Positions 52,086 to 60,407 of a stretch of 64,000 bases of DNA are shown here, in pieces. The DNA comes from Nocardioides sp. CER19. GTDB lineage: Bacteria > Actinomycetota > Actinomycetes > Propionibacteriales > Nocardioidaceae. Location of the stretch: positions 1,302,001-1,366,000 of the forward strand of contig NZ_JARVWS010000001.1 of the NCBI RefSeq assembly GCF_029846275.1. Reading direction: 5' to 3'. The notes under the pieces are model-generated. The model did no database searches. It was not told the DNA's origin and worked only from the letters and a program-made list of their open reading frames with translations. Both the position numbers and the translations under genes were made by a program. Within the stretch, counting starts at the first letter, position 1. Each line of letters starts with the position of its first letter.

Positions 52086-52742
52086 TCAGTCGGTCATCGT
52101 GGAATCGGGGCTCGGCGGGGCATCGGCCAGCCCCGTCAGGGCGCCGGCGTGGCGCGCCGCGATGCCGCGGGCGGTCTCGCTGTCGGGACCGGGCGCCGCC
52201 ACGAAGACCGCGTCGCGGTAGTAGCGCAGCTCCTCGATCGACTCCTGGATGTCGGCGAGAGCGCGGTGGTTGCCGCGCTTGGCCGGCGCCTGGAAGTAGG
52301 CCCGCGGGTACCACCGGCGGGAGAGCTCCTTGATCGAGGAGACGTCGACGATCCGGTAGTGCAGGAACGACTCCAGGTCGCGCATGTCGCGGGCGAGGAA
52401 CGCCCGGTCGGTTCCGACGGTGTTGCCCGCGAGCGGCGGCCGGCTGTCGGCCGGGCAGTGGGTGCGCACGTAGTCGAGGACCAGCTGCTCCGCCTCCGCG
52501 AGGGTCACCCCGCTCTCGAGCTCCTCGAGCAGGCCGGACTTGGTGTGCATCGTCCGGACGAAGTCGTCCATCTGCTCGAGCGCCTCGGCCGGAGGCTTGA
52601 TGATCACGTCGACGCCGTCGCCGAGCACGTTGAGCTCGAAGTCGGTCACGAGCGCGGCCACCTCGACCAAGGCGTCGGCCTCGAGGGAGAGCCCGGTCAT
52701 CTCGCAGTCGATCCAGACGAGGCGGTCGTTCGCAGCGGTCAC
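52086..52742 (-). CDS. orn: Oligoribonuclease
   Basis: 218 residues from a GTG. It degrades 2-5 nt RNAs and pGpG to mononucleotides in the cytoplasm. DEDDh motifs: LVWIDCEMTGLSLEADALVE (Asp and Glu), PPLAGNTVGTDRAFLARDMR (Asp), and a C-terminal APAKRGNHRALADIQESIEE (His and Asp). HYRIVDVSSIKELSRRWYP is also diagnostic. The last 25 residues form a variable tail. It is divergent from the MauE-like gene with about 70 bp between them. Confidence 0.97.
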   Translation of the reverse strand: MTAANDRLVWIDCEMTGLSLEADALVEVAALVTDFELNVLGDGVDVIIKPPAEALEQMDDFVRTMHTKSGLLEELESGVTLAEAEQLVLDYVRTHCPADSRPPLAGNTVGTDRAFLARDMRDLESFLHYRIVDVSSIKELSRRWYPRAYFQAPAKRGNHRALADIQESIEELRYYRDAVFVAAPGPDSETARGIAARHAGALTGLADAPPSPDSTMTD

Positions 52743-52813
52743 CCGACGAACCTTACGCGGCGGCGCCCGGCCCTTCTCAGTCGATGCTCAGAACGGCGGC
52801 CTACCGTAAGACC

Positions 52814-53311
52814 GTGCCCCGGTCCCTCCTGCCTGCACTGGCCGTCCTCGCACGGCTGGTGACCGGTGGCGTCTGGATCTGGGCGGGTGCCGCCAAGCTC
52901 ACCGACCCGTACGGCGCCGTGCTCGCCGTGCGGGCCTACCAGCTGCTCCCCGCCGGGCTCGCGACCACGGTCGGCCACCTGCTGCCGACCCTCGAGATCG
53001 TCGTCGGCGCGGCCCTCGTGCTCGGGCTGCTGACCCGCGGCGCGGCCGTCGTCTCCGGCCTGCTCTTCGTGGCGTTCATCATCGGCATCTCCTCCGCCTG
53101 GGCGCGGGGGCTGCAGATCGACTGCGGCTGCTTCGGTGGCGGCGGGTTCGATCCCCACGCCGCCTCGAAGTACCCCTGGGAGATCGCCCGCGACACCGCC
53201 CTCCTGCTGGCGTCGGTCTTCCTGGTGTTCGTGCGCGACACCGGGCCCGGCCTCGACCGGCTGCTGTTCCGACGTACCCCTGCCCCCACCGTGAACGAGG
53301 AACTGACCTGA
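52814..53311 (+). CDS. MauE/DoxX-like redox-associated membrane protein
   Basis: 165 residues from the GTG at 52814. Four hydrophobic helices are seen; the first carries GGVWIWAGAAKLTDPYGAVL, and the third leads into a GLQIDCGCFGGGG loop with a Cys-Gly-Cys pair. This matches the MauE/DoxX group, which passes electrons or oxidising power to thiol proteins in the envelope. The stop shares one base with the start of the DsbA-like gene (TGATG), so the two are coupled and likely form a disulfide-forming or -isomerising pair. Confidence 0.88.
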   Translation: MPRSLLPALAVLARLVTGGVWIWAGAAKLTDPYGAVLAVRAYQLLPAGLATTVGHLLPTLEIVVGAALVLGLLTRGAAVVSGLLFVAFIIGISSAWARGLQIDCGCFGGGGFDPHAASKYPWEIARDTALLLASVFLVFVRDTGPGLDRLLFRRTPAPTVNEELT

Positions 53312-54042
53312 TGTCGAAGAAGTCAGCCGCCGAGGCCCGCTCCGAGCGTGCTGCCGCCGCGCTCGCCGAGCAGCGCCGCAAGGAGCGTCGTCGCACGTTC
53401 CTCAGCATCGCCGGCGTGGTCGTCGCGATGGCGCTGATCATCGGCGGCGGGTTCTGGATCGCCAACCGCAACAGCGGCGGCCCGAGCGCCTCCGCCGGTG
53501 ACGCCGGCGCCGGCAAGGGGACGTCCGTGACGGTCGGCCCCGCCAACGCGGCGCACTCGGTGGTCATCTGGGAGGACTTCCTCTGCCCCTACTGCGGTGA
53601 GCTCGAGAAGAAGACCCACGAGGAGCTGTCCACCCTGGCCGGACAGGGCAAGGTCCAGGTGACCTACCGGCCCTTCAACCTGTTGCAGACCGACTACTCC
53701 CAGCAGTCGCTGGAGGTCTTCGCCGCCACCCAGCGCAGCGCCGGCGACGACGTCGCCAAGAAGCTGCACGACCTGCTCTACGCCAACCAGCCCAGCGAGT
53801 CCGGCCCGTTCCCGAGCCAGGACGACATCGTGGCGCTCGCGGTGCAGGCCGGGGCCGACAAGACGAAGGTCCAGCAGTCGCTGGACAACGGCGACGCGAA
53901 GAAGTGGGCCGACGAGTCCACGCAGGCCGCCAACGACGCCAACGTCCAGAGCACGCCCACCGTCCTGCTCGACGGCAAGGAGCTCAGCGGCCGCACCGTC
54001 GACGACCTGGCGGCCAAGCTGCTGCAGGCGATCGGCGCGTAG
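53311..54042 (+). CDS. Membrane-anchored DsbA-like thioredoxin-fold protein
   Basis: 243 residues. A basic, helical head (about 1-28) precedes one membrane helix (FLSIAGVVVAMALIIGGGFW), then an outer thioredoxin-fold domain with Cys92-Pro-Tyr-Cys95 in IWEDFLCPYCGELE and the cis-Pro loop VQSTPTVLLDGKELSG. It is similar to the DsbA-like proteins of mycobacteria that fold exported proteins. It is coupled to the MauE-like gene, which may keep it oxidised. Confidence 0.93.
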   Translation: MSKKSAAEARSERAAAALAEQRRKERRRTFLSIAGVVVAMALIIGGGFWIANRNSGGPSASAGDAGAGKGTSVTVGPANAAHSVVIWEDFLCPYCGELEKKTHEELSTLAGQGKVQVTYRPFNLLQTDYSQQSLEVFAATQRSAGDDVAKKLHDLLYANQPSESGPFPSQDDIVALAVQAGADKTKVQQSLDNGDAKKWADESTQAANDANVQSTPTVLLDGKELSGRTVDDLAAKLLQAIGA

Positions 54043-54057
54043 GACGGCCGCGCCGGG

Positions 54058-55524
54058 CTACTGGGTGACGGCGTAGCCGTCCACGACCACCTTGCCCCGC
54101 TGGGCGGTGCGGAACGCGATGCGCCCGGACCGGCTGGCGGGGAGGGTGACCCACCTGACGCCGTTGCCGTGCACCTGACCCACGACGCGGCCGCCGATGA
54201 GGACGTCGAGGGTGCCGCGCCCGTGGAGGATGACGCCGACGTAGCGTCCGGAGACCCGCTGGCCGCGCAGCGTCACGCCCTTGCGGACGGCCTTGGTGCC
54301 GGTGCCGAGATAGCTGCTGTGCACCCGCGTCCAGCCGCGGCCGGCGCGCAGCGTCCGGTCGTCCTTGAAGCGGGTGGTGCAGCGCGGCGCCGACCAGGCG
54401 GACGTGTTGCCGACCCGGTCGGTGGCGCGGGCCTGCACGCACCAGCGCTCGCCCGGCGCGAGGCTGAACACCCGGGTGGTCGTCCTGGTGCGGCGCAAGG
54501 CATTCCCCGACTTCCAGTGGCCGCCGTTGTGCCGGATCCGCACGCGGTACGTCGAGACGCCCGACGCGTCGGCCGAGCGCCAGCCGATCCGCACCTTGGC
54601 GTGCTTCGTGGCGCGTGGCGGGGCCTTCGCCACCAGCCGCGGGGCGGTGCGGTCCCACACCGAGTCCTGGACGGCGTCCTCGTCGATGGTGAGCGCCTGG
54701 CCGCCGTACGAACGGGTGACGTTGGGGTTGTACTGGCTGACCCGACGACCCGCCCACGCGTCGGCCGGCATCACGCTGGCGTCGAAGCTCGTGTTGGCCT
54801 GGCCGTTGTAGTTGGCGACCCAGATGACGTCGGGCCTCGGCGACGACGCGCTCACGGGTGCCGCGACGACGTCCTTGATTGTCGACCCCTTCGACCCGTA
54901 GACGGCTGACCGCAGGCCGAGCTGGTGCAGGCGTGCGGTCCAGCCGGCGACGTAGGACTGCACGGCCTTGGTGCAGTTCGGGTTGCTGGCGTAGGCCTCG
55001 ATGTCGGCCACGACCGGCGACGTCGCCGGGATCCGGAGCGCGCGGACGTTGGCCGCGGCGTCGGACGCGGCGTCGACTCCCTGGGCGCGGGCCGTGGTCG
55101 CGTTGGCGCTCATCCGCTTGCTGAAGTCGCTGCACGGAGCCTGCAGACCGACCTGGATCGGCATGAGGTTCCAGCCACCGGCGAGGACCTGGTCGACCCA
55201 GCTCGCGGTCAGGTTCTTGCGCGACGCGCTCGACCGGCACGCCCACATGTCGAAGTCGCTACGAGCCGGGATGTAGGCCGCGATGGCCTTGTAGGGCGAG
55301 TACCGCTGCCATGCGGCGATGGCCTGAGCCGACGGGGTGTTGCAGGTGTCCAGCATCAGGTGGTGCCCCGGCGCCGGGGTCGCCACCCGCTGCGTCACCG
55401 GCGGCGGCAGGTCCGGCGGCCCGGCCACGGCGAGCGGCGCCGCCTGCGAGGGGCCGGCGGCGAGCAGCGTGACCGCCATCGCGGTGGCGACGGTGGCTCC
55501 GGCAAGCGATCCGAGACGAGACAC
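54058..55524 (-). CDS. Secreted DUF1906 (Rv2525c-like) glycoside hydrolase-like protein
   Basis: 488 residues from a GTG. The signal peptide is ATVATAMAVTLLAAGPSQAA. The DUF1906 TIM-barrel domain covers about 50-290: CNTPSAQAIAAWQRYSPYKA, IAAYIPARSDFDMWAC, WNLMPIQVGLQAPC, VVADIEAYASNPNC and GGQALTIDEDAVQD. The C-terminus (about 295-488) is a fibronectin-like region (WRSADASGVSTYRVRI) and a beta-rich ending. The family is lysozyme-like and linked to cell-wall turnover in mycobacteria. It is convergent with the DsbA-like gene. Confidence 0.88.
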   Translation of the reverse strand: MSRLGSLAGATVATAMAVTLLAAGPSQAAPLAVAGPPDLPPPVTQRVATPAPGHHLMLDTCNTPSAQAIAAWQRYSPYKAIAAYIPARSDFDMWACRSSASRKNLTASWVDQVLAGGWNLMPIQVGLQAPCSDFSKRMSANATTARAQGVDAASDAAANVRALRIPATSPVVADIEAYASNPNCTKAVQSYVAGWTARLHQLGLRSAVYGSKGSTIKDVVAAPVSASSPRPDVIWVANYNGQANTSFDASVMPADAWAGRRVSQYNPNVTRSYGGQALTIDEDAVQDSVWDRTAPRLVAKAPPRATKHAKVRIGWRSADASGVSTYRVRIRHNGGHWKSGNALRRTRTTTRVFSLAPGERWCVQARATDRVGNTSAWSAPRCTTRFKDDRTLRAGRGWTRVHSSYLGTGTKAVRKGVTLRGQRVSGRYVGVILHGRGTLDVLIGGRVVGQVHGNGVRWVTLPASRSGRIAFRTAQRGKVVVDGYAVTQ

Positions 55525-55705
55525 CCCGGCACTCTACGTCGCGCTCCGACGGGTGTCCGGCGGACGGCGTCAGGTGTCGGCCACGTCGGCCCGTTCGACG
55601 TACCCGCTGTGCCGGTGCAGCCAGCGGACGGACCACCGCCGCCACCAGCCACGGTCCCTGGTCGTGCCGCCGGTCCCGGACGGCCGACCCCGATATGTTC
55701 AGGGA

Positions 55706-55717
55706 AACTGATCAGTT
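55706..55717. promoter_or_regulatory. 12-bp palindrome, probable MarR operator
   Basis: AACTGATCAGTT, a perfect palindrome 13 bp before the GTG of the MarR gene at 55731, so it is probably an autoregulatory site for the MarR/MFS operon. Confidence 0.6.
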
Positions 55718-55730
55718 AGGCTGACGAACT

Positions 55731-56156
55731 GTGAGCGACCTCGAGACGTTGGCCGGCGAGCTGGCCATGGCGGTGAGCCTGCTTCGTCGCCGGCTCCAGC
55801 AGCACCCGCTTCCCGGGGTTCCCTCGATCCCGGAGGTGTCCGCCCTGGTGCGGCTCCTGCGCGGTGGCCCGGCCACCAACAGCGAGCTGGCCCGGGCCGA
55901 GCAGATCAGTCCTCAGTCGATGAACGCCACGCTGGCCTCGCTCGAGGCGAAGGGCCTCATCGAGCGCTCGGCCGACGCCGCCGACCGCCGGCGGGTCGTG
56001 CTCTCGTTGACGCAGGAGGGCAGGGACGCGGTGGGGCACAAGCGCGCTGTCCGGGCCCGACAGATCGCCGACGCCCTGGCCCGTCTCGACGCCGACGATG
56101 TCGCCGCGCTGCGAGCGGCCGCGCCCGTGATCGACAAGCTGGCGCGCGAGCTGTGA
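55731..56156 (+). CDS. MarR-family repressor of the adjacent efflux gene
   Basis: 141 residues from a GTG. ELAMAVSLLRRRLQQHPLPG, VSALVRLLRGGPATNSELAR, AEQISPQSMNATLASLEAKG and LIERSADAADRRRVVLSLTQ are the MarR winged helix. Its stop overlaps the start of the MFS transporter by 4 bp. A regulator transcribed with a drug exporter typically represses the operon until it binds the exported compound. A perfect 12-bp palindrome precedes it. Confidence 0.93.
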   Translation: MSDLETLAGELAMAVSLLRRRLQQHPLPGVPSIPEVSALVRLLRGGPATNSELARAEQISPQSMNATLASLEAKGLIERSADAADRRRVVLSLTQEGRDAVGHKRAVRARQIADALARLDADDVAALRAAAPVIDKLAREL

Positions 56157-57844
56157 GCACGGCGGTCGACGCCCCCTCGGACACCTACCGCTGGGTGGCG
56201 CTCGCCAACACGACCGCGGCCGTCTTCATGTCGGCGCTCGACGGTTCGATCGTCCTGATCGCGCTGCCTGCCATCTTCGGCGGCATCCACCTCGACCCGC
56301 TCGACCCGCGCAACATCGGCTACCTGCTCTGGATGATAATGGGCTACCGCCTGGTCCAAGCGGTGCTCGTCGTCTCCGTCGGCCGCCTCGGCGACCTCGT
56401 CGGCCGGGTCAAGATCTACAACGCCGGCTTCGCCGTGTTCACGTTCGCATCGGTGCTGCTGTCCTTCGACCCGTTCGACGGCGGCTCGGCTGCCTGGTGG
56501 CTGATCGCCTGGCGGATCGTCCAGGCCCTCGGCGGCTCGATGCTCACCGCCAACTCTGCCGCGATCCTCACCGACGCGTTCCCGCCCGACCGGCGTGGCT
56601 TCGCGCTCGGCGTCAACCAGGTGGCGGCCCTGGCCGGCCAGTTCATCGGGCTCACCCTCGGCGGCCTGCTCGCCGTCTGGGACTGGCGGGCCGTGTTCTG
56701 GGTCAACGTCCCCGTCGGCATCTACGGTACCCTCTGGGCCTACCTCAAGCTCCGCGAGACGGCCGTCCGGCCGGCGTACCGGCCCCGGATGGACTGGTGG
56801 GGCAACATCACCTTCGCGGTCGGGCTCTCCCTGGTGCTGATCGGCGTGACCGAGGCCCTCCACCCGTACGGCGACCACTCGATGGGCTGGACGAACCCGG
56901 TGGTCCTCGCCGAGCTGGGCGCGGGGCTCGCGCTGCTGGTGGCGTTCGTGCTCATCGAGCTGCGCGTGGCGCAGCCGATGTTCGAGCTGGCGCTCTTCAG
57001 GATCCGGGCGTTCACCGCCGGCAACCTCGCGGCGCTCGCGGCCTCGGTCGCGCGCGGTGGGCTGCAGTTCATCCTCATCATCTGGCTGCAGGGCATCTGG
57101 CTGCCGCTGCACGGCTACGACTACGACCAGACGCCGCTGTGGGCAGGCATCTTCCTGCTGCCGCTGTCGGTCGGCTTCCTGGTGGCCGGTCCGATCTCGG
57201 GCGCCCTGTCGGACCGGTTCGGCTCCCGGGGGATCGCCACGAGCGGCATGCTGCTCTTCTCCGCGACGTTCGTGGGGCTGCTGCTGCTCCCGATCGACTT
57301 CCCTTACTGGATCTTCGCCCTCCTGATCCTCCTCAACGGCGTCGCCAACGGCATGTTCGCCTCGCCGAACTCCTCCTCGATCATGGGCAGCGTCCCCGCG
57401 CAGCACCGCGGCGTCGCCTCCGGCATGCGATCGACGTTCCAGAACTCCGGCACGGCGCTCTCGATCGGGGTCTTCTTCTCCCTGATGATCGCCGGACTCG
57501 CCGCCGACCTCCCGCGCTCGCTCGCGTCCGGGCTCACCGCGCACGGCGTGCCGAGCGACGTCGCCGGCCAGGTGGGCTCGCTGCCGCCGGTCTCGTCGCT
57601 GTTCGCGACGATGCTCGGCTACAACCCGATCCAGCACGTCCTCGAGCCGACCGGTGTGCTCGACACCCTCTCGCCGGGTGACCGGGCGACCCTCACAGGG
57701 CACACGCTCTTCCCGCACCTCGTCGCGGGTCCGTTCCACGACGGTCTCGTCGTCGTCTTCTCCGTCGGCGCCGTCCTCGGCGTCCTCTCCGCCCTGGCCT
57801 CGTTCTCACGAGGCCAGCACACCGCCTCTGGAAGGAACTCCTGA
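56153..57844 (+). CDS. MFS transporter, DHA2 (EmrB/QacA-like) family
   Basis: 563 residues from a GTG, with 14 hydrophobic helices expected for DHA2. Family motifs: AVFMSALDGSIVLIALPAIF (helix 1), GRLGDLVGRVKIYNAGF (loop 2-3 motif A), WRIVQALGGSMLTANSAAIL (motif B region) and VNQVAALAGQFIGLTLGGLL (motif C). It is a proton-driven exporter of drugs or toxic metabolites in the cytoplasmic membrane. It is coupled to the MarR gene before it and the isochorismatase-like gene after it. Confidence 0.94.
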   Translation: MSTAVDAPSDTYRWVALANTTAAVFMSALDGSIVLIALPAIFGGIHLDPLDPRNIGYLLWMIMGYRLVQAVLVVSVGRLGDLVGRVKIYNAGFAVFTFASVLLSFDPFDGGSAAWWLIAWRIVQALGGSMLTANSAAILTDAFPPDRRGFALGVNQVAALAGQFIGLTLGGLLAVWDWRAVFWVNVPVGIYGTLWAYLKLRETAVRPAYRPRMDWWGNITFAVGLSLVLIGVTEALHPYGDHSMGWTNPVVLAELGAGLALLVAFVLIELRVAQPMFELALFRIRAFTAGNLAALAASVARGGLQFILIIWLQGIWLPLHGYDYDQTPLWAGIFLLPLSVGFLVAGPISGALSDRFGSRGIATSGMLLFSATFVGLLLLPIDFPYWIFALLILLNGVANGMFASPNSSSIMGSVPAQHRGVASGMRSTFQNSGTALSIGVFFSLMIAGLAADLPRSLASGLTAHGVPSDVAGQVGSLPPVSSLFATMLGYNPIQHVLEPTGVLDTLSPGDRATLTGHTLFPHLVAGPFHDGLVVVFSVGAVLGVLSALASFSRGQHTASGRNS

Positions 57845-58392
57845 TGCCGCTCACCACCGTCGACCCCCAGCCCGCCCTCGTCGTCATCGACGTGCAGTCC
57901 GGAATCGTCGGGATGGCGACGCAGCCCCACGCCGCGGCGGACGTCGTCGCGCGGTCCGCGTCCCTCGCCGAGGCGTTCCGTGCCCAGGGCCACCCCGTCG
58001 TGCTGGTCAGAGTCATCGGCACCCCGGCGGGGCGCACCGACGCCAACCCGGACGGCGGCGGGCGCACGATCCCTGCGGAGGGGGCCGTCCTCGTCCCCGA
58101 GCTGGGCGAGGGCATCGTCGTCACGAAGCGGACACGAGGCGCGTTCACCGGCACCGACCTGCACGACCGGCTGCAGGAGACCGGCGTGACGCAGGTCTTC
58201 CTCACCGGCATCGCGACCGCCGCAGGCGTCGAGGAGACCGGCCGCGAGGCCTTCGCACACGGCTACCACGTGGTCGTCGTCGAGGACGCCTGCGCGGACC
58301 GGACCGCCGAGCGGCACGCCTACGCCGTCGACCACGTGCTCCCGACGCTCGCGCAGGTCACGACGACCGCCGAGGTGCTCGCCGCGCTCTGA
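57844..58392 (+). CDS. Isochorismatase-family protein lacking the catalytic cysteine
   Basis: 182 residues; its ATG shares one base with the MFS stop. The fold is clear: ALVVIDVQSGIVG with Asp16, VVTKRTRGAFTGTDLHDRL with Lys95, and TGIATAAGVEETGREA. Most cysteine hydrolases of this family have Cys in the last motif, but here Gly128 takes its place. It therefore cannot use the thiol mechanism of nicotinamidases. Some isochorismate-type members work without it, or the protein may be a binding protein. The operon suggests a link to the compound exported by the MFS protein. Confidence 0.9.
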   Translation: MPLTTVDPQPALVVIDVQSGIVGMATQPHAAADVVARSASLAEAFRAQGHPVVLVRVIGTPAGRTDANPDGGGRTIPAEGAVLVPELGEGIVVTKRTRGAFTGTDLHDRLQETGVTQVFLTGIATAAGVEETGREAFAHGYHVVVVEDACADRTAERHAYAVDHVLPTLAQVTTTAEVLAAL

Positions 58393-58458
58393 CCGGCTCA
58401 CAGGTCAGGCACAGCGAACCGGACCCGTTCTCTCAAGCGGCGGACGCATGGTTCTCGT

Positions 58459-59866
58459 ATGACGACGACCGCGCCCGCCGCTGGCCTCGCCCGTCCCGGA
58501 GACCTTCGGTCCCGCGTCGACGCGGTCGTCCGAGCGGGCAGCGGCGCGATCCTCTGGCTCGCCCTGCTGCTGGTGACCTACTGGTGGGTGGCCGACGGAG
58601 GCATCCAGGACCTCGGCGCCTGGGCCGACGGGCTGACCTCCGTCGGCCGCATCTCCGGGCTCTGGTCGGCGGTGCTCCTCCTCGCGCAGGTGATCCTGAT
58701 GGCACGGGTCCCGCTGCTCGAGCAGGCCTTCGGCCAGGACCGCCTGGCGCGGATCCACCGGATCGTCGGCTTCAGCTCGTTCGACCTGATGCTGGTCCAC
58801 GTCGTCCTCATCACGTGGGGGTACGCCGCCGGGAGGCTCGGCTCGGTGCCCGGCACGTTCTGGAACCTGACCGTCGACTACCCCGGGATGCTGCTCGCCG
58901 TCGCGGGCACGGCCTGCCTGGTGATGGTGGTCGTCACCAGCGTCAAGGCGGCCCGGCGTCGGCTGCGCTACGAGTCGTGGCACCTGATGCACCTCTACGC
59001 CTACCTCGGCGTCGGACTCGCCCTGCCGCACCAGCTCTGGACCGGTGCACAGTTCCTGACCCGGCCGGCGGCCACGTTCTTCTGGTGGACGGCCTGGGCG
59101 GTCGCCGCCGGCTCGGTCCTGGTGTGGCGCATCGGGCTGCCCGTCGTACGCAACCTCCGGCACGGGCTGCGGGTCGTCGCCGTGGTGCCGGAGGCGCCGG
59201 GCGTGCTGAGCGTGTGGGTGACCGGCCGGCGGCTCGAGCTGCTCCGTGCGGAGGCCGGCCAGTTCTTCACCTGGCGGTTCCTGGGAAGGCGCGGCTGGAC
59301 CCGGGCCAACCCCTACTCGCAACCCCTACTCGCTGTCGGCGGCGCCCGACGGCCGGCACCTGCGGATCACCGTCGAGGTGGTCGGTGACGGCAGCGCCGC
59401 GCTCGCCGCGCTGCGGCCCGGCACCCGCGTGCTCGTCGAGGGGCCCTACGGCCGGATGTCGGCGCGGGCCCGCTCGCACCGCAAGGTCGCCCTGGTCGGG
59501 GCCGGGGTCGGCATCGTGCCGCTGCGGGCGCTCGCCGAAGGCCTGTCCTACGCGTCCGGCGACGCTGTACTGCTGCACCGCTACCGTGACGACCCCCTGT
59601 TCCGCACCGAGCTCGAGACGCTCGCCCACGCGCGCGGGCTCCGGATCGTCGCGCTCCCGGGGTCGCGCCGCGCACCGTCCTCCTGGCTCCCCGTCGGCGG
59701 CGCGCCCGTCGACGACGCGCGCACCCTGCTCGGTCTCGTGCCCGACCTGGCCGACCGCGACGTCTTCGTCTGCGGGCCACCCGGGTGGACCGACTCCTTC
59801 ACGCGCGCCGCCCGCGACGCCGGCCTTCCCGCTGACCAGCTCCACGTCGAGACCTTCGGATGGTGA
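58459..59866 (+). pseudogene. Ferric reductase-like/ferredoxin reductase-like flavoprotein, broken by a 13-bp duplication
   Basis: The first frame (58459-59388) has six hydrophobic helices of the ferric-reductase type, with His-bearing helices (GFSSFDLMLVHVVLITWGYA; WHLMHLYAYLGVGLALPHQL), then the FAD domain start (AGQFFTWRFLGRRGW). The proper reading leaves this frame at 59321 and resumes in another through to 59866: NPYSLSAAPDGRHLRITVEV, VLVEGPYGRMSARAR, ALVGAGVGIVPLRALAEGL and DVFVCGPPGWTDSF. The cause is an exact 13-bp tandem copy (59308-59320, 59321-59333). Without it the gene encodes 464 residues. It would pass NAD(P)H electrons across the membrane to the FMN-binding protein encoded next. 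Confidence 0.85.
59308..59333. repeat. 13-bp perfect tandem duplication causing a frameshift
   Basis: AACCCCTACTCGC twice in a row. Removing one copy restores one reading frame across the flavin reductase gene. Confidence 0.95.
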
Positions 59867-59873
59867 TCCCACG

Positions 59874-60407
59874 ATGAACCGCCTCACCCGCAATCTGACC
59901 TGGCTCCTCTCGACGCTGACCGTCGTGGTGCTGCTCTTCGGCTACAAGACGTCCACCGGTGGCAGCATCACCTCCCAGCCCGCGGCCCTCTCCTCGCCGA
60001 GCACCTCGCCGATCAGCGGGACCTCCGGCGACACCTCCAGCGGCTCGTCGAGCGGCTCGTCGAGCGGCTCCGCCGACAGCTCGTCCGCGGAGCCCTCGAC
60101 CGGTTCGTCGGGCGGCTCCTCCAGCAGTGCCTCGAAGACCGTCACCGGCGACGTCGCACAGACCCGGTGGGGACCGGTCCAGGTCGCGGTGTCGGTGGCG
60201 GGCGGCAAGGTGACCGACGTGCAGGTTGTCGAGTACCCGACCGAGAACCCCCGCGACCAGGAGATCAACAGCTACGCGCTGCCGATCCTCATCCAGGAGA
60301 CGGTCTCCGCGCAGAGCGCCGACATCGACATGGTCAGCGGCGCGACGGTCACCAGCGAGGGCTACGTCCAGTCCCTCCAGAGCGCCCTCGACCAGGCCGG
60401 CGTATGA
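59874..60407 (+). CDS. FMN-binding domain protein with covalent-FMN site
   Basis: 177 residues from the ATG at 59874. One N-terminal membrane helix (LTWLLSTLTVVVLLFGY) leads to a long Ser/Gly linker (about 30-88) that contains 12-bp DNA repeats coding Ser-Gly-Ser-Ser. The outer FMN-binding domain follows (TRWGPVQVAVSVAGGKVTDV; NSYALPILIQETV). Its ending DMVSGATVTSEGY holds the Asp-x-x-Ser-Gly-Ala-Thr motif; Thr158 is the expected ApbE flavinylation site. It should be an outer-face electron carrier served by the upstream reductase and modified by the ApbE encoded next. Confidence 0.93.
   Translation: MNRLTRNLTWLLSTLTVVVLLFGYKTSTGGSITSQPAALSSPSTSPISGTSGDTSSGSSSGSSSGSADSSSAEPSTGSSGGSSSSASKTVTGDVAQTRWGPVQVAVSVAGGKVTDVQVVEYPTENPRDQEINSYALPILIQETVSAQSADIDMVSGATVTSEGYVQSLQSALDQAGV

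Noticed and set aside
55913..57739. 608-codon minus-strand frame opposite the MFS gene
   Set aside because: Antisense shadow: highly charged Arg/Asp/Glu/Gly sequence, no ribosome site, and the MFS motifs are on the other strand.
60039..60070. 12-bp repeats AGCGGCTCGTCG
   Set aside because: As a separate non-coding repeat: they code the Ser/Gly linker of the FMN-binding protein, so they are noted there instead.
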